In this document: in pieces, positions 1-9,227 of the stretch
Layout of the letters: each line of letters starts with the position of its first letter
Numbering within the stretch: the stretch's first letter is position 1
Assembly (NCBI GenBank): GCA_028571305.1
Contig: JAOXNS010533108.1
Location: forward strand, 1 to 20,379
Source: Magicicada cassinii
Taxonomy: Eukaryota > Arthropoda > Insecta > Hemiptera > Cicadidae
Length of the DNA stretch: 20,379 bases
Reading direction: 5' to 3'
Position numbers and translations under genes: made by a program
Notes under the pieces: generated by a model
What the model saw: only the letters and a program-made list of their open reading frames with translations
Told to the model about the DNA's origin: nothing
The model's database searches: none

Positions 1-480
1 TACGTAACCGGCACGGTCGGTTGAACTCTGTGCACGGTGTATATCTCGTTCGTCCAGTTTGGTGTGTAACCTTTAGCGAAATGCTTGATGAGTATCGGCT
101 CCAGGGCATGTGCTACTTCAACGCCTGTCTTCGTTTTCAAGGGAATCGCATACGCAAACTTGGTAAACGCGTTTATTACAGTCATCATGTATTTGTACTC
201 CTTATTCGACTTGGCATCCGGTATCATTTCCACCAAATCCGCTTGGTACAGGTCGTGTAACCCCTTCACCTCAACCGCACGTCTGGGAAAGTTCCTTCTC
301 ACCGGTCGGTGTAATTCCTTCGCTATGGTTTTGCATACGACGTTCATACCACCCGAAACGTGAATCACAAAATTTCGGTACGAGACACACCAATACGTTG
401 TCGTTGAAACTTACCGACTTCTTAGAGCGTAGCATCGCTACTAACACTGTATGGTCCGCGATAGTGCATATTATAGTGTC
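1..480 (-). pseudogene. Retroviral-type integrase of the Polinton-like element, partial
   Basis: On the minus strand, about 60 to 290 encodes a typical integrase catalytic core start. It has a DLYQADLVEM stretch carrying the first acidic residue of the DDE triad, followed by a KYMMTVINAFTKFAYAIPLK segment, which matches the beta-strand pattern of rve-type cores. The gene continues past the left edge, so the rest of the triad and any chromodomain are not visible. It lies directly downstream of the polymerase on the same strand. In this family the integrase inserts the linear element DNA into the host genome. The region 290-480 is probably the N-terminal part, but I see no clear zinc finger there. 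It is treated as a fossil. Confidence 0.75.
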
Positions 481-529
481 ACGTTCTGGCGTACGATATA
501 ATTGATTTTCGTGCCTGTTGAGGAGGTTG

Positions 530-3500
530 AATTTTGTAATGTCCATACGCCAGTGTCTTTTCACCATCATCTAAAATATATCGTTTGTCATCGTACGGTG
601 ACAGCGATAATTTTATAAACTTTTTCGTGTATATGTTGTGTTGTTCACTGCGGATAGTCTGTGCCGTAGTATAGGTCTGGCACAGTGTCTTCACACAATT
701 CTTGTACTGTTGGTGTTTCAATTGATTTTTTTTATGGCTGAACGTGGCACACCTTTCGCTACCTTCTTCTCAAGATCATTTAACGTAATGATAGAGTAAC
801 ACTTTGCACGTAAGCCAACAAATTCAAGTATCGGTACTCCTTTTGTTTCATCTTTGAAGGTACCTAACTTTTTCATGTTGACTATACTGTAGCACGGATG
901 TGTTGTGGGATATACGAACGTGACAAAAAGCTCAAGGTTTTTCTCGATATCTTTGTACACGTCATCGGTTTGTATGTTATATAGTAACGAATCGGTGTCC
1001 GTCATGCACAGCTGTGCACTTGTACCGTACGTATTTACTGTGAAATTATAATGGAACCTATTCATTATTAATTTACTTATGTCTAGTACAGAGACGCCAA
1101 CGTACAAAGGACGATTCAACGTAATACACGTTTTTTTCATCGTGACACCTACCAGATTTTCGTTACATATAAAATAATGTTGTAATCTCGGGCTTGCTGT
1201 TAACTTGTGTAATTTTTTTTCGTTAGCAACCAATTTGAAGTCAACACGTTTCCGTACGTTTTCTAATGATTTACCGTACGGCGCGTTGTTCATTAATTTA
1301 AAAAAAGTCTTTTTCGAATTTTTCTCGATTCCTTCCATCTTGCTGCGTTAAATTCTATAAAAGGTTTTAACCACGCGCTCTGTGTGAACGATAACACAGG
1401 TGTATTGCCACTAACTCCATACCGAGTTCGATGTAGAGTTTCAACGTTCTGTAGTGAACAATATAGTTCTTCTTGTCCTCCAGAGAAGTTATTCATTTTT
1501 CTACTTTTCCGTTACCGCAAACGAAATCTTTTTGCAGTTTCATCCGATAACTGTACGGTGAAATCATGTGATCAGTAATAATACGTTTTTCAGTTGCTAA
1601 AGGATAGTCCATGTGTAGGTCGTGTAGGTGTTGCGGATATTTCAGATCAACTTCAAATATATAACCTGTCGCATCGTCTTCACGTAACGCCTGCACGTCC
1701 AGTGCATCAATCTCGTTACGTTCCAACCAACGAAAATCTGATAGGGGTAAAAACTGTGTCATAGCCGTTCCGTACAAGTTGGTACAATCGAGGTACATCA
1801 AATAGTTATTCGGTTTACTCGAGTCATAATTCGGTACATAGGGGTTGTTGGCCTTTTCGTATCTATTAGAAATCATCGCGACACCTCCACGGATTCCGCT
1901 CTCTATGTACAGGTGTTGGTCAAGGTCGGTCAGTAACTCTAACCGCACACCGGTCATTTTCAACATTGCGTTCCATGCCAATCCGGCAGCAGTGTACATG
2001 TTGCACGGATCGATTTCGTAATATTGGAGACTCATGTTTCTAAAGTTTTTCAAATACATTAGCTAACAGAAGTACGTCTGTTTTTAAATAAATATCATGA
2101 TAGTCACCAAACGTACGCATGTTGAATGCTGACCAAACCGCTTGAGCGTGCGCGTAATCTTCCTCCTCTATAGACAATTCTGTCTAAGCGTTGTAAAAAC
2201 TATCGCAGGACGGTAACTGCGTCTCGTCAAATTTTGTTTCGTTAGTAACGTAATCGTAAAGGTACACACGCTTACATAGCAGTAAGTCAACATTGTTCAT
2301 GTAAAACTGATGCAGAATTTTAAATTTATTAAAACAAGTTTTTCCAGATACTCGTTCATAAATCGAATGGAATCGAGGAACCTGAGGGGTCCTAGTGAAA
2401 CTGACGCTGCTAGTCGCTATATACGTCATTTCTTCTTCTTTATATTTTCCAAATGCTTGCATCAGATGATGACAGTCGTAACCTCTTAAATTATGAAAAA
2501 ATACCGGTACGTCTGTGGGTACTTTAAAATTGATATTGCAAGCATTGTGTGCGGCTCCTAAATATTGCCCCGTTACATGACAGTGGTTGCGTACTTTCTC
2601 ATCCGTTAACGGTTCCTTACACAGATGACACTGTGTGTCATTTTGAAAACCACGCTCATCGTCCTCCGTCATGGTATTGGGTTCAATGAATTTTTATCCA
2701 GTTGCTGAGCGTACTCAAAAACGTATCCACTACGTTCTCACCACGATACAGTACTCGTTCCTTAACAGCTTTTCCCTCCCAGTCGACAATCAGGTAGCAA
2801 AAACTAGCCGGTAAATGGTGTGCCACGTTTACTGATTTATTTCCTGTGGTTTGCGTGATCGGTATAACGAACGATTCAAAATCCGCGTACACCGTATAAG
2901 GTACTCGATGACATAAAGTAAAATTTTTAAAATACATCAATTTATCGTATTCGCTAGGAAGTTTTACCTTTTGTGCACCATGAGTTGAACAGTAAACCTG
3001 ATGTTCTTCAAGCCGCTTTCGTATTGAATCTATTGATTTACTATCAGAAAATCTATGCAAGCAAGAGTCACAGTAAAGCGAAGAACCTTTATATCTCGTC
3101 AAGGACGCAAGTACTCGAGATAGGTTCCGTATTAAGCTGTAGTGTGTAATGCTTAGACCAAACAAAAACAGAAGATTTATTTCCTCCCACGATATTCTGT
3201 AATACGTAACGGATATACCTCTTTTTCATACCCGCATACGTTGACAGATATATCTTCATTCAATTTTTCGAACCGCTTTATCTTATTTATTTCAACAGGG
3301 TACGAAATCCCATCCATGTTTAAATCATTTTCATAATCTCGATAGTAATTAACTAAATGTGCGTTATGCGCGATTGGATGTATAGCAGCCAGCACAGACC
3401 ATAAAAAAACACTTTTCATGTTTCTTATTTTGTTTGTTTACAATTCCCTTAGTCTTGCGTAACCGTGGAGGAGTCGGGAGATAGCTTGACGCCACTAGAG

Positions 3501-3906
3501 GATTGTATTTAGTTATATTGATTTCAAGAGTTTCGATACCGTTTTCAACCCATCCGCTTCCGTCACGTCTGAATTTTTCCGCACTCTCGATTATTTTTTG
3601 ACAACTCGTCAAATACTGTTCATCGATATCATCATAAAATGATTTCAGTTGTGTACGGGATCGAAAGATAGCCGTGCATGTAATACTTTCAGAGTCAATA
3701 AGCTTTTTAAATGAAACGCGTGCTGCCAAGTACCATTTTACATAATTATTCAAAAGAGAAGCTTCAGTAGATATTCTGTTAATAATTATATCTTTGTAAT
3801 CTGATAATATTGTTTGTATGTTTAGTGTATTATCTGTAAAAATAAATTTAATGGTGATTACATTACCACGAATTGCGCGCTGTTCACTGCTAGCTGATAG
3901 ATCCAT
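530..3906 (-). pseudogene. Protein-primed family B DNA polymerase (DNA_pol_B_2 type), broken
   Basis: The gene spans about 1,120 codons, the usual length for this family. In order on the minus strand: an N-terminal region with a SGWVE...LEINITKYNPL stretch (near 3520); a Cys/His zinc motif (about 2980-3072); exonuclease motif I YADFE (2875-2889); an HNH/endonuclease VII-like Cys/His cluster with CHVTGQYLGAAHNAC (2535-2630); exonuclease motif II FHNLRGYD (2475-2498); polymerase motif A DCTNLYG (1769-1789); motif B KLMNNAPYG (1273-1299); motif C TDTDS (988-1002); and an AYGHYKI C-terminal signature (near 540). The enzyme would copy the element's linear DNA from a protein primer. The start at 3906 is preferred because a TATA box and initiator lie just upstream. 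The gene is broken in about eight to ten places. Confidence 0.9.
2535..2630 (-). other. Endonuclease VII/HNH-like zinc cluster inside the polymerase exonuclease domain
   Basis: Two Cys-X2-Cys residues are followed about 12 residues later by His-Cys-His (RNHCHVTGQYLGAAH) and a closing Asn-X-Cys-Asn. This spacing resembles the recombination endonuclease VII fold. It lies between exonuclease motifs I and II of the PolB. Known: several animal Polinton-type polymerases carry such an insert. Whether it cuts DNA or only stabilises the fold cannot be told from the sequence. Confidence 0.6.
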
Positions 3907-3930
3907 TGTGGTAGATACACGTTTCAATCG

Positions 3931-3971
3931 CAGACTGTGAGATGGAACTGCTCGCCGGACCAATATATATA
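3931..3971 (-). promoter_or_regulatory. Core promoter of the polymerase gene (TATA box plus initiator)
   Basis: On the minus strand a TATATATA box occupies 3971-3964. About 30 to 35 bases downstream lies a CACAGTC sequence resembling the arthropod initiator, with A+1 near 3936. The polymerase ATG at 3906 follows 30 bases later. This spacing is what an RNA polymerase II core promoter should show and supports 3906 as the true start rather than any ATG further upstream. Confidence 0.55.
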
Positions 3972-4051
3972 CAACCTCCTGAGTTTGAATCCAGCTCGGC
4001 TGACAAAGGATGCAGTGCAATCTCCGTGTCCGCCGCCGGAGGCGATGCGTT

Positions 4052-4433
4052 GACCGGTCGTTGCATTCACGGGCTCGAGGTGATGTAGTTGGTGCGGAGT
4101 GCGGAGCGACTGGTTTAGGTGGTGCGGGGTGGGGTGCAAAAGGTAAACGAATTGTGCTCGCTCTGCAACGATCGTTCGCGCACTGCGAGATGGTCCGGAA
4201 CGATTGTATACTATATTCGTGCGGGCAGGGAGTGGAGACCACGGTGACCGGCCGTTGGCTTGCAGGTTGACGCTGTAGCCGCGACCTTGAACGAAGCGAG
4301 TCGCCTCGCGAGGAGCGGTGGTGCGGGTGATGGTGTGTGTTGGGGTGCGGGGTGGTGGCCCGAGGCGACCGGACTTTGTATTCACGGAGGTGCGGAGCGA
4401 CAGGTAGGCGAGGTGCGGGGTGGTGGTGAGGCT
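4052..4433 (+). repeat. Degenerate direct repeat within the GC-rich block (about 4052-4136 and 4369-4433)
   Basis: Both segments begin with GACCGG, then TTG(C/T)ATTCACGG, GGTGCGGAG(T)GCGGAGCGAC-like sequence and GGTGCGGGGTGG. They lie about 320 bases apart. A third, weaker relative begins near 4488 (TTGTCGCATTCGTGACTG). The copies are imperfect and of unequal length. They look like an internally expanded regulatory array rather than a transposon. Confidence 0.5.
4178..4215 (-). promoter_or_regulatory. Second, duplicated TATA/initiator module upstream of the polymerase
   Basis: On the minus strand a TATAGTATA sequence (about 4215-4206) is followed some 30 bases later by CCATCTCGCAGTGCG (A+1 near 4184). 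The proximal promoter has CCATCTCACAGTCTG at its initiator, so the two modules share a 12-base core, CCATCTC(A/G)CAGT, and the same TATA spacing. This suggests a duplicated promoter or an alternative upstream start. Promoter function is inferred from the pattern only. Confidence 0.4.
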
Positions 4434-4611
4434 CCACGTTGACGCCGGTGATTGGTGCGGGGTAGGTGTGCGGGATGGGGGGTTAGGTTGTCGCATTCGT
4501 GACTGTGACCGCGGTGTCGTCGTCCGGTCGTGACCGAACACCAAGCAGATGTTCTGGTGGGGTTAGGTGGGGGGTTAACGCTTTTGTAGCCGTGACGGAA
4601 CGGGGAGAAAG

Positions 4612-4645
4612 AATAAATACGCCAGTGTTTCCCTGTGCAGTCACC
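4612..4645 (+). promoter_or_regulatory. Plus-strand core promoter for the small gene
   Basis: A TATA-like AATAAATA at 4612-4619 is followed 27 bases later by GTGCAGTCA, an initiator-like sequence with A+1 near 4639. It faces away from the polymerase promoter and precedes the small open frames at 4656 and 4750. The assignment rests on motif spacing only. Confidence 0.4.
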
Positions 4646-4655
4646 TGTACTCACC

Positions 4656-4799
4656 ATGGAAGGAATCGTCTCCAACGCGAAAGCTGTACCAAAATTTTTA
4701 CCGAAAAGGAACCAGTCTCTCGTTCAACATAAACTATCATATCATAGCGATGAAATTCGTGCAAACGAAATTCGGAGAGTCGGTAGTGGTGGACCTTGA
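4656..4799 (+). CDS. Small leader open frame with an optimal start context, 47 codons
   Basis: The start codon sits in CACCATGG, a perfect Kozak context, 17 bases after the predicted initiator. It opens 47 codons (MEGIVSNAKAVPKF...) and its end overlaps the start of the next small gene in another frame. The product is basic and has no motif I recognise. It could be a translated leader that tunes the downstream frame, or chance. I cannot decide between these from the sequence. Confidence 0.3.
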   Translation: MEGIVSNAKAVPKFLPKRNQSLVQHKLSYHSDEIRANEIRRVGSGGP

Positions 4800-5010
4800 A
4801 GACACCGGAGCCTGTCCGCAGCAGGAGGAAAACCGATTTTATGTCTACCTTCCGAAAAGATGGAACGATTTGTTCACCGAGGACCAGCTACAAGCGGTGA
4901 AGCCGTGCGTGCTGTCTCTACGTGTAATGTCCCACACTCCGCTGGCAAACGAAAAAGTGAGTGTCCAGTTGGACATCGATTATGTGAGTATGATATTTCA
5001 GTACTTCTAA
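4750..5010 (+). CDS. Uncharacterised small protein divergent from the polymerase, 86 codons
   Basis: The open frame encodes an 86-residue protein that starts MKFVQTKFGESVVVDLEDTG. It has a central FYVYLPKRWNDLF segment and a later VLSLRVMSHTPLAN segment. It shows no signal peptide or membrane segment and is rich in alternating hydrophobic and charged residues, which suggests a compact beta-rich fold. Codon use is balanced and unlike the AT-rich surroundings, which supports a real gene. A GTGAGT donor-like sequence lies at 4984 and a pyrimidine tract ending in AG at 5062, so the last few residues may be set by splicing, with an AATAAA signal close by (5068-5073). It diverges from the polymerase across the GC-rich block, so it probably belongs to the same element. 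I do not recognise the family. A DNA-binding accessory role is only a guess. Confidence 0.55.
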   Translation: MKFVQTKFGESVVVDLEDTGACPQQEENRFYVYLPKRWNDLFTEDQLQAVKPCVLSLRVMSHTPLANEKVSVQLDIDYVSMIFQYF

Positions 5011-5072
5011 TATTTACTATTACAGAAGTGGTTATGTATTAATTTTTTCTCTTTATTTCCAGACGAAATAAA

Positions 5073-5533
5073 CGACAATAGGACCAATCAATAATAATAA
5101 TATTAATAATGTTTTTTTAAATGTTGAAGTAGATTTCTTTCCTTTTTCGAGGTTTTTTTTAAATTAACTAGTTCATTTTCTTCATTTTCAGAGAAAGCAC
5201 AAGATGTCGGTTGGATGTAATATTGTAAAAAAATTTTAAACAGAGAAATACATGGTATTAAGAGATTATATTGTCAATGCGACATGATTAAATTTGATTA
5301 TAATTTTAAAAATAATCGTATTGATTATAGGACAGTGAGTAGATCGATATCAATAAGAAACAAAAAAAAGATTAACAAAATGAAGGTATTTATTCGTAAT
5401 GAATTTTTCACACTCTTCAAAACACCAATTAGTTATTGTAACAATCATAATATTGAATATCTTCAAATAAATGATTTGCTAATTGCTAAAACAAAGCTGG
5501 TTAATCAGATGTACTAGATGTAAAGTGCTTCTT
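5073..5533. other. AT-rich stretch without a supported gene
   Basis: There are runs of T and of AAT/ATT, two pyrimidine-rich AG acceptor-like spots (near 5190 and 5540), and a 77-codon open frame (5284-5517) of low-complexity Asn/Lys/Ile composition. Such composition is expected by chance in DNA this AT-rich. I see nothing else in it. Confidence 0.5.
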
Positions 5534-5644
5534 ATGTGCAGAGCGCAAGCTATCACAGATCACGCGGCTTATGTCCCAAGATCGACTGTTTGCCAAGTAT
5601 TTAAGGAGATAGTCGACAAGGCGAAAAAGTCCATCGGACAATGA
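5534..5644 (+). other. Short coding-like island, unknown
   Basis: A GC-richer 110-base patch in AT-rich DNA has a 36-codon open frame (MCRAQAITDHAAYVPRSTVC...) ending in a Lys-rich helix-like tail. TTATGTGCAG just before it resembles a 3' splice acceptor. A second frame through the same patch is also open for about 30 codons, so the coding frame, if any, is uncertain. It may be an exon remnant or a transposon fragment. I recognise no family. Confidence 0.25.
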
Positions 5645-6500
5645 GGAAATTTCACAGAAGTAGGTTTGCGGATAACATTTTTAATCAGATTAGGCTGGAA
5701 CGTGGAATTGAATATTAATATTGACTAAGGACTGGTACTAGAGATTAGTGAGAAATATTGCAATGGTGACGGGCCATACTGTTGCGGCGATGCTTTGGGT
5801 ATAGTAGTAATCTGGATCGTGGATATTGGATAGGTGCTCTAAATGCAGCGTAGAGTTTAAGTAATTTCAGAATTTTACGATAGCAGATCGCAAGGGGATG
5901 GAAATTTTATAAGAATTATAAAAATCCAACCCAGCTTTAGATTGTAGGGTATTATAACAGAAATAAGTATGTGTACTATGAACATTTTTTAACTTTTTTT
6001 TTGTAGGGGATCAAGTGACAAGGAATTTTATTCAAATAAATAAACGGTATTTTGAATAATTTGGCAGACTTAATCCAACCTCTCCTCTGGCCTCTTAACA
6101 CTACCTGCAAATAATTCTGATCCCCTTCAATAAGACTGTAAGATACGTTTACAAAAAAATGAAATGTTAGCAGTTATGAAAATTTGTGAAAACTATTAAA
6201 AATAAACGTTTACGTATGTATTGAAGTGTACAATGTACATAAACTTAAAAGTTAAGACTAAAATATTTGTAACTTATGTTTTTTTGGATACAAATGTAAC
6301 TAAAACAAAGCAGTGGTTGGAATTGTTAGTGTTTAGTATATCATTGTGCTTTGTAATTTGTATTATATTAACCCAAACTAGTAATTAGGGTGTTTATAAC
6401 TTTTCTTATAATTTAAAATTATATAATGTGAAAATTTACCTAATACCAAATGAATTTTTCATTTTTCCAAAATAGTGAGCACGTTTTGTTGCTCAATGAC
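5645..6500. other. AT-rich non-coding stretch, nothing recognised
   Basis: No open frame of meaningful length or composition, no RNA gene and no terminal repeat was found in this interval on either strand. Confidence 0.5.
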
Positions 6501-6559
6501 TTTATAATAATAATTATTATTGTTAATATTGTTATTATTATTATTATTATTTTATAATA
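6501..6559. repeat. (ATT)n/(AAT)n microsatellite, interrupted
   Basis: The run begins TTATAATAATAATTATTATTG and ends with repeated TTA triplets and TTTATAATA. It is nearly self-complementary overall and could form a hairpin. Shorter runs of the same triplet occur near 5092-5110 and 7241-7256. Confidence 0.8.
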
Positions 6560-7964
6560 GCTTTACATTTCCTTTATTGGTGCTCTTTGGAAGTACAAAA
6601 TGTGACAACATGATTTCTATAACCTACATTAAGTTCCTGTAGGCTTAGCCTCAGTTTTAAACACACTCATTACATCTTTTCAGCACAGAAGCGTATTTGG
6701 AATCACTAATGTCGTGATTTTAAAAAGTGCTCCGATTCATTGTAAATAGATTATTTAATACACCAGATCCTGAGTTTTAGCTGAGTAAATTATATTTTAT
6801 CTGAATAATTTGTCTTCTCGTAAAAGAGTATTGAGTTAAGATCTGCGAAAGCAAGCCATTTAACGACACCATGTCTGCTATCCATGATTCAACTTTATAA
6901 TTGAATGACTTCCGCAAAGTTATTCCATAGTCAGAGGTCTAGCATTTTGTTGCCATATTAATCTTCCGATCTCGGTTGAAGGAGTTCTGTCACTGGAAAG
7001 TTTTCCAAAGCAATCATCATTTCATAAAGCGTCCCAATAAAATTCTCAAAGATAACGGTATGATCAAAAATTAAGTCTTACACGGCCGCCTACTCTGCCA
7101 TTGTTTACGTCTTTTCAGAATCCTAGTACACACACGACGCATTTTCGTCTACCCATTCTTAAGTATTAAGGACTGGGTCTGAAACTAAGGAAATGGCCAA
7201 CGTGATTTTGCGTTGTGTTACGTTTTTCCTTGGGTTTTGATTATTATTATTATTATGATTCTGTCAAATAAAATTAATTATGCATATTTAATAAATAATA
7301 TTATCAAATAAAACTGCAAGTATATTTATTAGGTATAAGGTATGTGTCAATATTGTGTAAAGACACATTATTATTTACATATTGGCTGGAAGTTTTAAAA
7401 TTTTTGTTTGTAAATTATCTTCAACGTCGTAAAACATTGTTTCTGAATTAGATACATACAACTTCATTTTCCTTCATAGTAAATGAATGGACTAAGTATA
7501 ACCTTAGCAATGGAATACGTGGAGTATCTGGTTCCACTGATATTGAATGGTACTATGCTTCACAGTGTTTCAATTACAAACTTAAGCGTTGAGAAGATAT
7601 TTGTTATTACACTATTTAATCCTCAATATTAAACAGCCTTCTATTCACAGATTTGCAAACTACATAATTTCCTCTTAAGTGTATATAGTCCGGACAAGAG
7701 AGATCATAACAGTACTAACGGGTGCATAACACTCCCCCAGCAGGGAGAGCGAACGACTGTTTAAGCATACGCATAAACAAAATGCTAGTCCTGAAAATGG
7801 TATCTTCCTTACGACGAAATACGCTCGTTCCGTCTATTAAAGTATTTTTTAATACATACTTTTTAAAGAAAAGAATGCTCAGCACTACAATTTACGGTAT
7901 GGCTTTGATACTCCTCTGTTTAATTTAAATTTTACTTAATTGTTTCAGGATCGTTTTCAATGAA
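6560..7964. other. AT-rich non-coding stretch, nothing recognised
   Basis: The only open frame above 60 codons (7722-7928) has no motif, no coding-like composition and no neighbour that supports it. I find no RNA gene or paired terminal repeat. Confidence 0.45.
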
Positions 7965-7998
7965 TAAAGTAAAGTAGACCTTAAAGTAAAGTAGACCT
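7965..7998 (+). repeat. Perfect 17-base tandem duplication
   Basis: The unit TAAAGTAAAGTAGACCT occurs twice head to tail with no mismatch and no spacer. It is likely a replication-slippage product, and its perfection suggests it is recent. Confidence 0.9.
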
Positions 7999-8331
7999 AT
8001 GTGGCCCCGTCCCTGAAATTTCAACATTTTGCGAAGGCTTGTTCTTAATAGTTTTTACCTTCGGAACGCTTTTCGTCTTGATTTTGTAGGTAACCGAATG
8101 AAACTTATTACAAATTTAGGCGTACCCAGAAGAGGACGATCCTCCAACCATACAACCCGTTTAAAACTTGTGATCCTTCAAAAGTAGTCTGTTTACGTTT
8201 TTTGAATAGCCTGTTTAGATACAACGAGGTAACGTCCTTGGAAAACACTCTACAAATAAGTCAGTAACATTAATGAAATTTTTTCCAAAGGAAGGAGATA
8301 CGCTCTTCCGTTGATAACTTTCCACTAATAT
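7999..8331. other. Non-coding stretch, nothing recognised
   Basis: No open frame, RNA gene or repeat that I can support lies in this interval. Confidence 0.45.
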
Positions 8332-8415
8332 ATTTAACATATTCAAAATACAGTATCCTCAGAGCCATTTTTAATATTTTGGCATCTGGGATACTGTATT
8401 TTGAATAGGTTAAAT
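8332..8415. repeat. 84-base near-perfect palindrome (35-base arms, 14-base loop)
   Basis: The left arm at 8332-8366 begins ATTTAACATATTCAAAATAC. The right arm at 8381-8415 reads back as ATTTAACCTATTCAAAATAC, and both continue through CAGTATCC. Only a few positions differ along the arms, and the AT-rich loop is 14 bases. The arms could fold into a long hairpin if transcribed, of a size like a microRNA precursor, or this may be a very short palindromic transposon remnant. No target duplication is obvious. Confidence 0.8.
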
Positions 8416-9227
8416 AGTTCCAGGCAAGCAGCTACTGCACAAGTCAAGCTAGTACAAGGATCAAGAAAGTTCTGCTTCATGCTATATTTTACCTTTTCAG
8501 TTCATATCCGACTGTATATATAAGAGGCACATAGATATGAGTTTCACAAACACACAAATTGTTGGTATTTAATTAGGATTTTCTGTAATTCTGTAATTAG
8601 GTGTTTCAAAAGTACTATAAATGCATTCCTATCATTTATTGAAGTTTGTTTTATTATATTTTAAATATTTTTTATGTATGGAAAACAATAGAAATTATAC
8701 TCACATAAATTATGTGGAATCCTAAAATTCCAATCAAAGGGTGAACCGCCGGTAAAAGATTGAGGAATTCTTAATCTTGGCTGTTCGTGACAATTAAGGA
8801 AAGTGTAGATATCCATAAATTAAGGACACAGAATTTCTGAGGGACCTGAGATCGCAGTTGTTACACTAGAATAGTTATTTACTGAGGCCGCTTTTGTCTC
8901 TCGCATGAAAAATATTCCGATAAAACGTTTCGTCGCTATGAAAACCAGTCAGGGACAAATTTAAAACATTTCTCCAACAAACTCAACCTCTTCTTAAATT
9001 GTATCTTTGAATTTAGCTCACACAATTTTTTAAAAATATTTCAAGCATGCACAAAACCTTCTGGTTGAGTGAGTATCCAAACAAAGAAGTTATCGAAATA
9101 AACACTTAGTATAACAAATGTTGTCTGGGAGTTGTATTTTTCCTTCCTTAGCAAGATTAACGCTGCTACCACATGCTAGAAACCTCGTGGTTAATTTATG
9201 AGGAGTGTTACAGGGATCTGTACTGTA
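8416..9227. other. Non-coding stretch, nothing convincing
   Basis: A 21-base imperfect palindrome around an EcoRI-like GAATTC (8758-8778) is the only structure noticed. I see no coding potential. Confidence 0.4.

Larger units (their letters stand above)
3910..4610. promoter_or_regulatory. GC-rich, G-skewed divergent intergenic block between polymerase and small gene
   Basis: About 700 bases are GC-rich and CpG-rich in an otherwise AT-rich window. The plus strand is loaded with G runs such as GGTGCGGGGTGGGGTG. Related segments recur: about 4052-4136 and 4369-4433 share a TTG(C/T)ATTCACGG start, GGTGCGGAG(T/C)G, and a GGTGCGGGGTGG tail. Its edges carry core promoters facing outward on both strands, so it is best read as a shared regulatory block. 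The long Pro/His/Arg-rich open frames that run through it on the minus strand follow from the G skew and are not believed to be genes. G-quadruplex formation on the plus strand is plausible. Confidence 0.55.
1..5072 (-). mobile_element. Polinton/Maverick-like (adintovirus-type) PolB-integrase element, partial and broken
   Basis: Seen: a family B DNA polymerase with its motifs in order on the minus strand, then an integrase core running off the left edge, a GC-rich divergent promoter block, and a small plus-strand gene. Known: protein-primed PolB together with a retroviral-type integrase is the hallmark of Polintons and adintoviruses. Inferred: this is one such insertion. The left end lies outside the window. 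The right end is not defined by any terminal inverted repeat I could find, so 5072 is only the last base I can tie to it. The element is a fossil with about eight to ten breaks in the polymerase, yet its motifs are well kept, suggesting moderate age. No capsid, packaging ATPase or maturation protease is visible here. Confidence 0.75.

Noticed and set aside
3907-4437. An open frame continuing 177 codons upstream of the polymerase start, rich in Pro, His, Arg and Ser
   Set aside because: It runs through the G-skewed block, where stop codons are rare in several frames at once. The predicted TATA box and initiator lie inside it, and the low-complexity composition is unlike the polymerase.
3924-4675. 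Other long open frames on both strands across the GC-rich block
   Set aside because: They overlap each other in different frames and share the same low-complexity composition, which the base skew explains.
5284-5517. A 77-codon plus-strand frame
   Set aside because: Its Asn/Lys/Ile-rich composition fits chance in AT-rich DNA, and no motif or neighbour supports it.
6501-6559. A possible CRISPR-like or structured array from the repeated triplets
   Set aside because: It is a simple ATT/AAT microsatellite with no spacers.
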